A stretch of 22,247 bases of DNA from a virus. The stretch lies in the IMG/VR virus record IMGVR_UViG_3300031857_011419, positions 1 to 22,247 of that record; one strand, given 5' to 3'. Made by a program: the position numbers and the translations under genes. The number at the start of each line of letters is the position of its first letter. The stretch's first letter is position 1. Positions 20,981 through 22,247 of this stretch are shown here, in pieces. The notes under the pieces were generated by a model. That model did no database searches. It saw only the letters and a program-made list of their open reading frames with translations, and had not been told where the DNA came from.

Positions 20981-21251
20981 CAGCAATCCCTTTCAGTTCT
21001 TTTAAAATCTTATTTACTTCAGATGGGTTAATGTCGCATCCAGCACAAGTCTCTTCATCATTATAAATAGATAGTTTTGATCCGCAATTTTTACATTTTC
21101 TGTTCTTACGAGAGGGCTTTTGTAAACGATTTCTAGCATAGCGTTCAGCTATTTTTTCTCTCGTTGCTTGCTCTCTACACTCAGCAGAGCAATATATCTG
21201 ATAAGATACATTTGGTTTAAACTGGTTATCACACCATTGACAATGCTTCAT
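20958..21251 (-). CDS. Cys-rich zinc-binding protein, unknown
   Basis: 97 aa with two metal-binding blocks. First, CQWC at residues 4-7 and YCSAEC at 20-25: an MYM/FCS-like finger. Second, CKNC at 53-56 and CAGC at 69-72: a zinc ribbon. Between them a basic helix REKIAERYARNRLQKPSRKNRK. Double zinc modules with a basic linker suggest nucleic acid binding. GGAG is 7 nt before ATG 21251. It lies between the Cas4-like and RuvC-like genes, so a recombination role is plausible. Confidence 0.75.
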   Translation of the reverse strand: MKHCQWCDNQFKPNVSYQIYCSAECREQATREKIAERYARNRLQKPSRKNRKCKNCGSKLSIYNDEETCAGCDINPSEVNKILKELKGIADGKIELD

Positions 21252-22032
21252 TGATTGGCTCCATAGACTTTATTTTTATCGTCCCTGGACCAGCGATATC
21301 GCAAGTTGCCCTTACAGGGCATGTCTTGCAAATCTTAGAGTTTGATCGATAATTCTTAGTAGGAAGAGTTTTATTCTCCCAAGCACTACGAACCTCTCGC
21401 ATCCAATCAAACGTGGAGTCTACCCACCCCTTAAGATAATCGTTCAGCACTACTGGGAGTACAAGCAACTCGTGGTTATTCTTGTTCTCATAGATTAGTA
21501 CTGCACGTTCTCTTCCTAGAATCTTCATATAGATAAGCAACTGTACGAGGTGACCAAGCTTTGGCTTCCCTGCTGCTTTTCGATATTCGAATCCTTCGTT
21601 TGGCATTGTTTTAATTTCGCCAAGCAAATCTTCTCCACCCCACTTGAGGATTACGTCACCGTAACCAAAGATTGGTGGGTCTTGACTTGTAATCTTAAAC
21701 TCAGAGTCAACGAGAAGATCTGGTACGTTTGCCATAGCTTGCTGGATACGTTCGTGTGACTTTGTACCAGCAGTCATATTGGCTCCACCATATGCATCTG
21801 CATTGTCTGTAAATGTTGCACCCTCAAAAGCAATGTACCAGTAACGAGGACACTCTCCGTGAGAGAACGCAATCGTGCTTGGTGCAAAGGTTTTCTTTTG
21901 CTGATGCTTATCAACACGGTTAATTATATATCCATGTTGAATCTTTTGGATAAGCTCGTCTGTATCTAAGAATGTTTTCTTCTTATCTGATGCACCTTTG
22001 AGCATAACCTGATTTAGTAAGTTTTTAGCCAT
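21229..22032 (-). CDS. Cas4/RecB-type Fe-S exonuclease
   Basis: 267 aa from ATG 22032; an upstream frame to 22077 would overlap the neighbour by 38 nt. PD-(D/E)xK nuclease motifs: H93 (KSHER), D126 (GYGDVILK), E139-x-K141 (LGEIKT) and Q164 (HLVQLL). Four Cys (C61, and C235, C238, C244 in CKTCPVRATC) would hold a [4Fe-4S] cluster, as in Cas4 and AddB. Such phage enzymes are 5'-3' exonucleases for recombination. No cas genes or CRISPR repeats are here, so this is a recombination enzyme, not an adaptation module. Confidence 0.9.
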   Translation of the reverse strand: MAKNLLNQVMLKGASDKKKTFLDTDELIQKIQHGYIINRVDKHQQKKTFAPSTIAFSHGECPRYWYIAFEGATFTDNADAYGGANMTAGTKSHERIQQAMANVPDLLVDSEFKITSQDPPIFGYGDVILKWGGEDLLGEIKTMPNEGFEYRKAAGKPKLGHLVQLLIYMKILGRERAVLIYENKNNHELLVLPVVLNDYLKGWVDSTFDWMREVRSAWENKTLPTKNYRSNSKICKTCPVRATCDIAGPGTIKIKSMEPINEALSMV

Positions 22033-22039
22033 AATGTTT

Positions 22040-22247
22040 TTAACGAATAATATATTTAAGTGCAGCAACAAGTTCATTAATTGAACTAGCAGCTGTAAAA
22101 TAAATATTCTTCTTCGCCCTATCTCCCTTATCTACGTTTGCCATCCAAGTAGCCTTGAACGACATTTTAGCAGCAATGGCTTGCAAGCGAACAATCTCAA
22201 TAGAGGCTACCTGTGCAGGAATCTCTGGCTTGAAAATAACCTTTGCA
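22040..22247 (-). CDS. Unknown phage protein, C-terminal part only
   Basis: The last 68 codons of a gene that enters from the right edge. Ends ...SSINELVAALKYIIR. The visible part has alternating Ala/Lys and hydrophobic residues (AKVIFKPEIPAQVASIEIV, RLQAIAAKMSFKATWMA), consistent with a helical domain. No family recognised; 7 nt separate its stop from the Cas4-like start, so they are likely co-transcribed. Confidence 0.7.
   Translation of the reverse strand, partial: AKVIFKPEIPAQVASIEIVRLQAIAAKMSFKATWMANVDKGDRAKKNIYFTAASSINELVAALKYIIR

Noticed and set aside
21229-22032. Cas4-like protein as sign of a phage-borne CRISPR adaptation module
   Set aside because: No cas1/cas2 or repeats are present; gene neighbours are recombination and packaging genes.

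Overview
The window is part of the genome of a tailed, lytic-type phage, most likely one infecting an actinobacterium. Phage identity rests on a large and small terminase pair, a RuvC-like resolvase, an M23 endolysin, several small holin-like membrane proteins, two tRNA genes and a multi-module head-type protein. An actinobacterial host is suggested by a WhiB-like Fe-S regulator, a DUF7455-like Cys protein, an FmdB-type zinc ribbon, a DUF2637-like membrane protein, flavin-dependent ThyX, a class Ib NrdI/NrdE/NrdF set, and promoters that look leaderless. The DNA is AT-rich for such a host, which would fit a low-GC freshwater actinobacterium; this is inference from composition only.

Layout. From the right edge leftward (minus strand) there are replication, recombination and packaging genes: a partial unknown gene, a Cas4-like Fe-S nuclease, a Cys-rich zinc protein, a RuvC-like resolvase, a small HTH protein, a DUF3310 protein, an unknown basic protein, small terminase and large terminase. 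Next come nrdI-nrdE-nrdF, closed by a strong UUCG terminator at 13903-13924. A new unit starts just left of it with an extended -10 promoter. It encodes a secreted Pro/Thr-repeat protein and two holin-like membrane proteins. A consensus promoter flanked by an 8-bp inverted repeat (12046-12095) then drives two tiny genes (57 and 32 aa), tRNA-Asn, tRNA-Thr, the endolysin and a chain of small overlapping genes (FmdB-like, DUF7455-like, SLOG-like, dCMP deaminase-like, WhiB-like, several membrane proteins) down to 7395.

Between 3777 and 7357 the polarity flips. Four overlapping glycosyltransferase-like genes run rightward as one cassette and end at a bidirectional terminator (7359-7384). Left of the cassette is a 166-bp divergent promoter region holding a 14-bp inverted repeat. 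Leftward from it runs a 603-aa mosaic protein of phage-head-type modules. A further consensus promoter at 1774-1802 then drives a 58-aa membrane protein, GroES, ThyX and a partial DUF2637-like membrane protein at the left edge.

How the genes work together. ThyX, the dCMP deaminase-like enzyme and NrdIEF supply deoxynucleotides. The Cas4-like nuclease, RuvC-like enzyme and terminases process and package DNA. GroES would retune the host chaperonin for phage proteins. The holin candidates and the M23 enzyme handle lysis. The glycosyltransferase cassette could decorate virions or alter the host surface. Three genuine short genes (1564-1740, 11764-11862, 11864-12037) were found by direct translation. 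Most minus-strand genes are packed with 1-4 nt overlaps, implying translational coupling.
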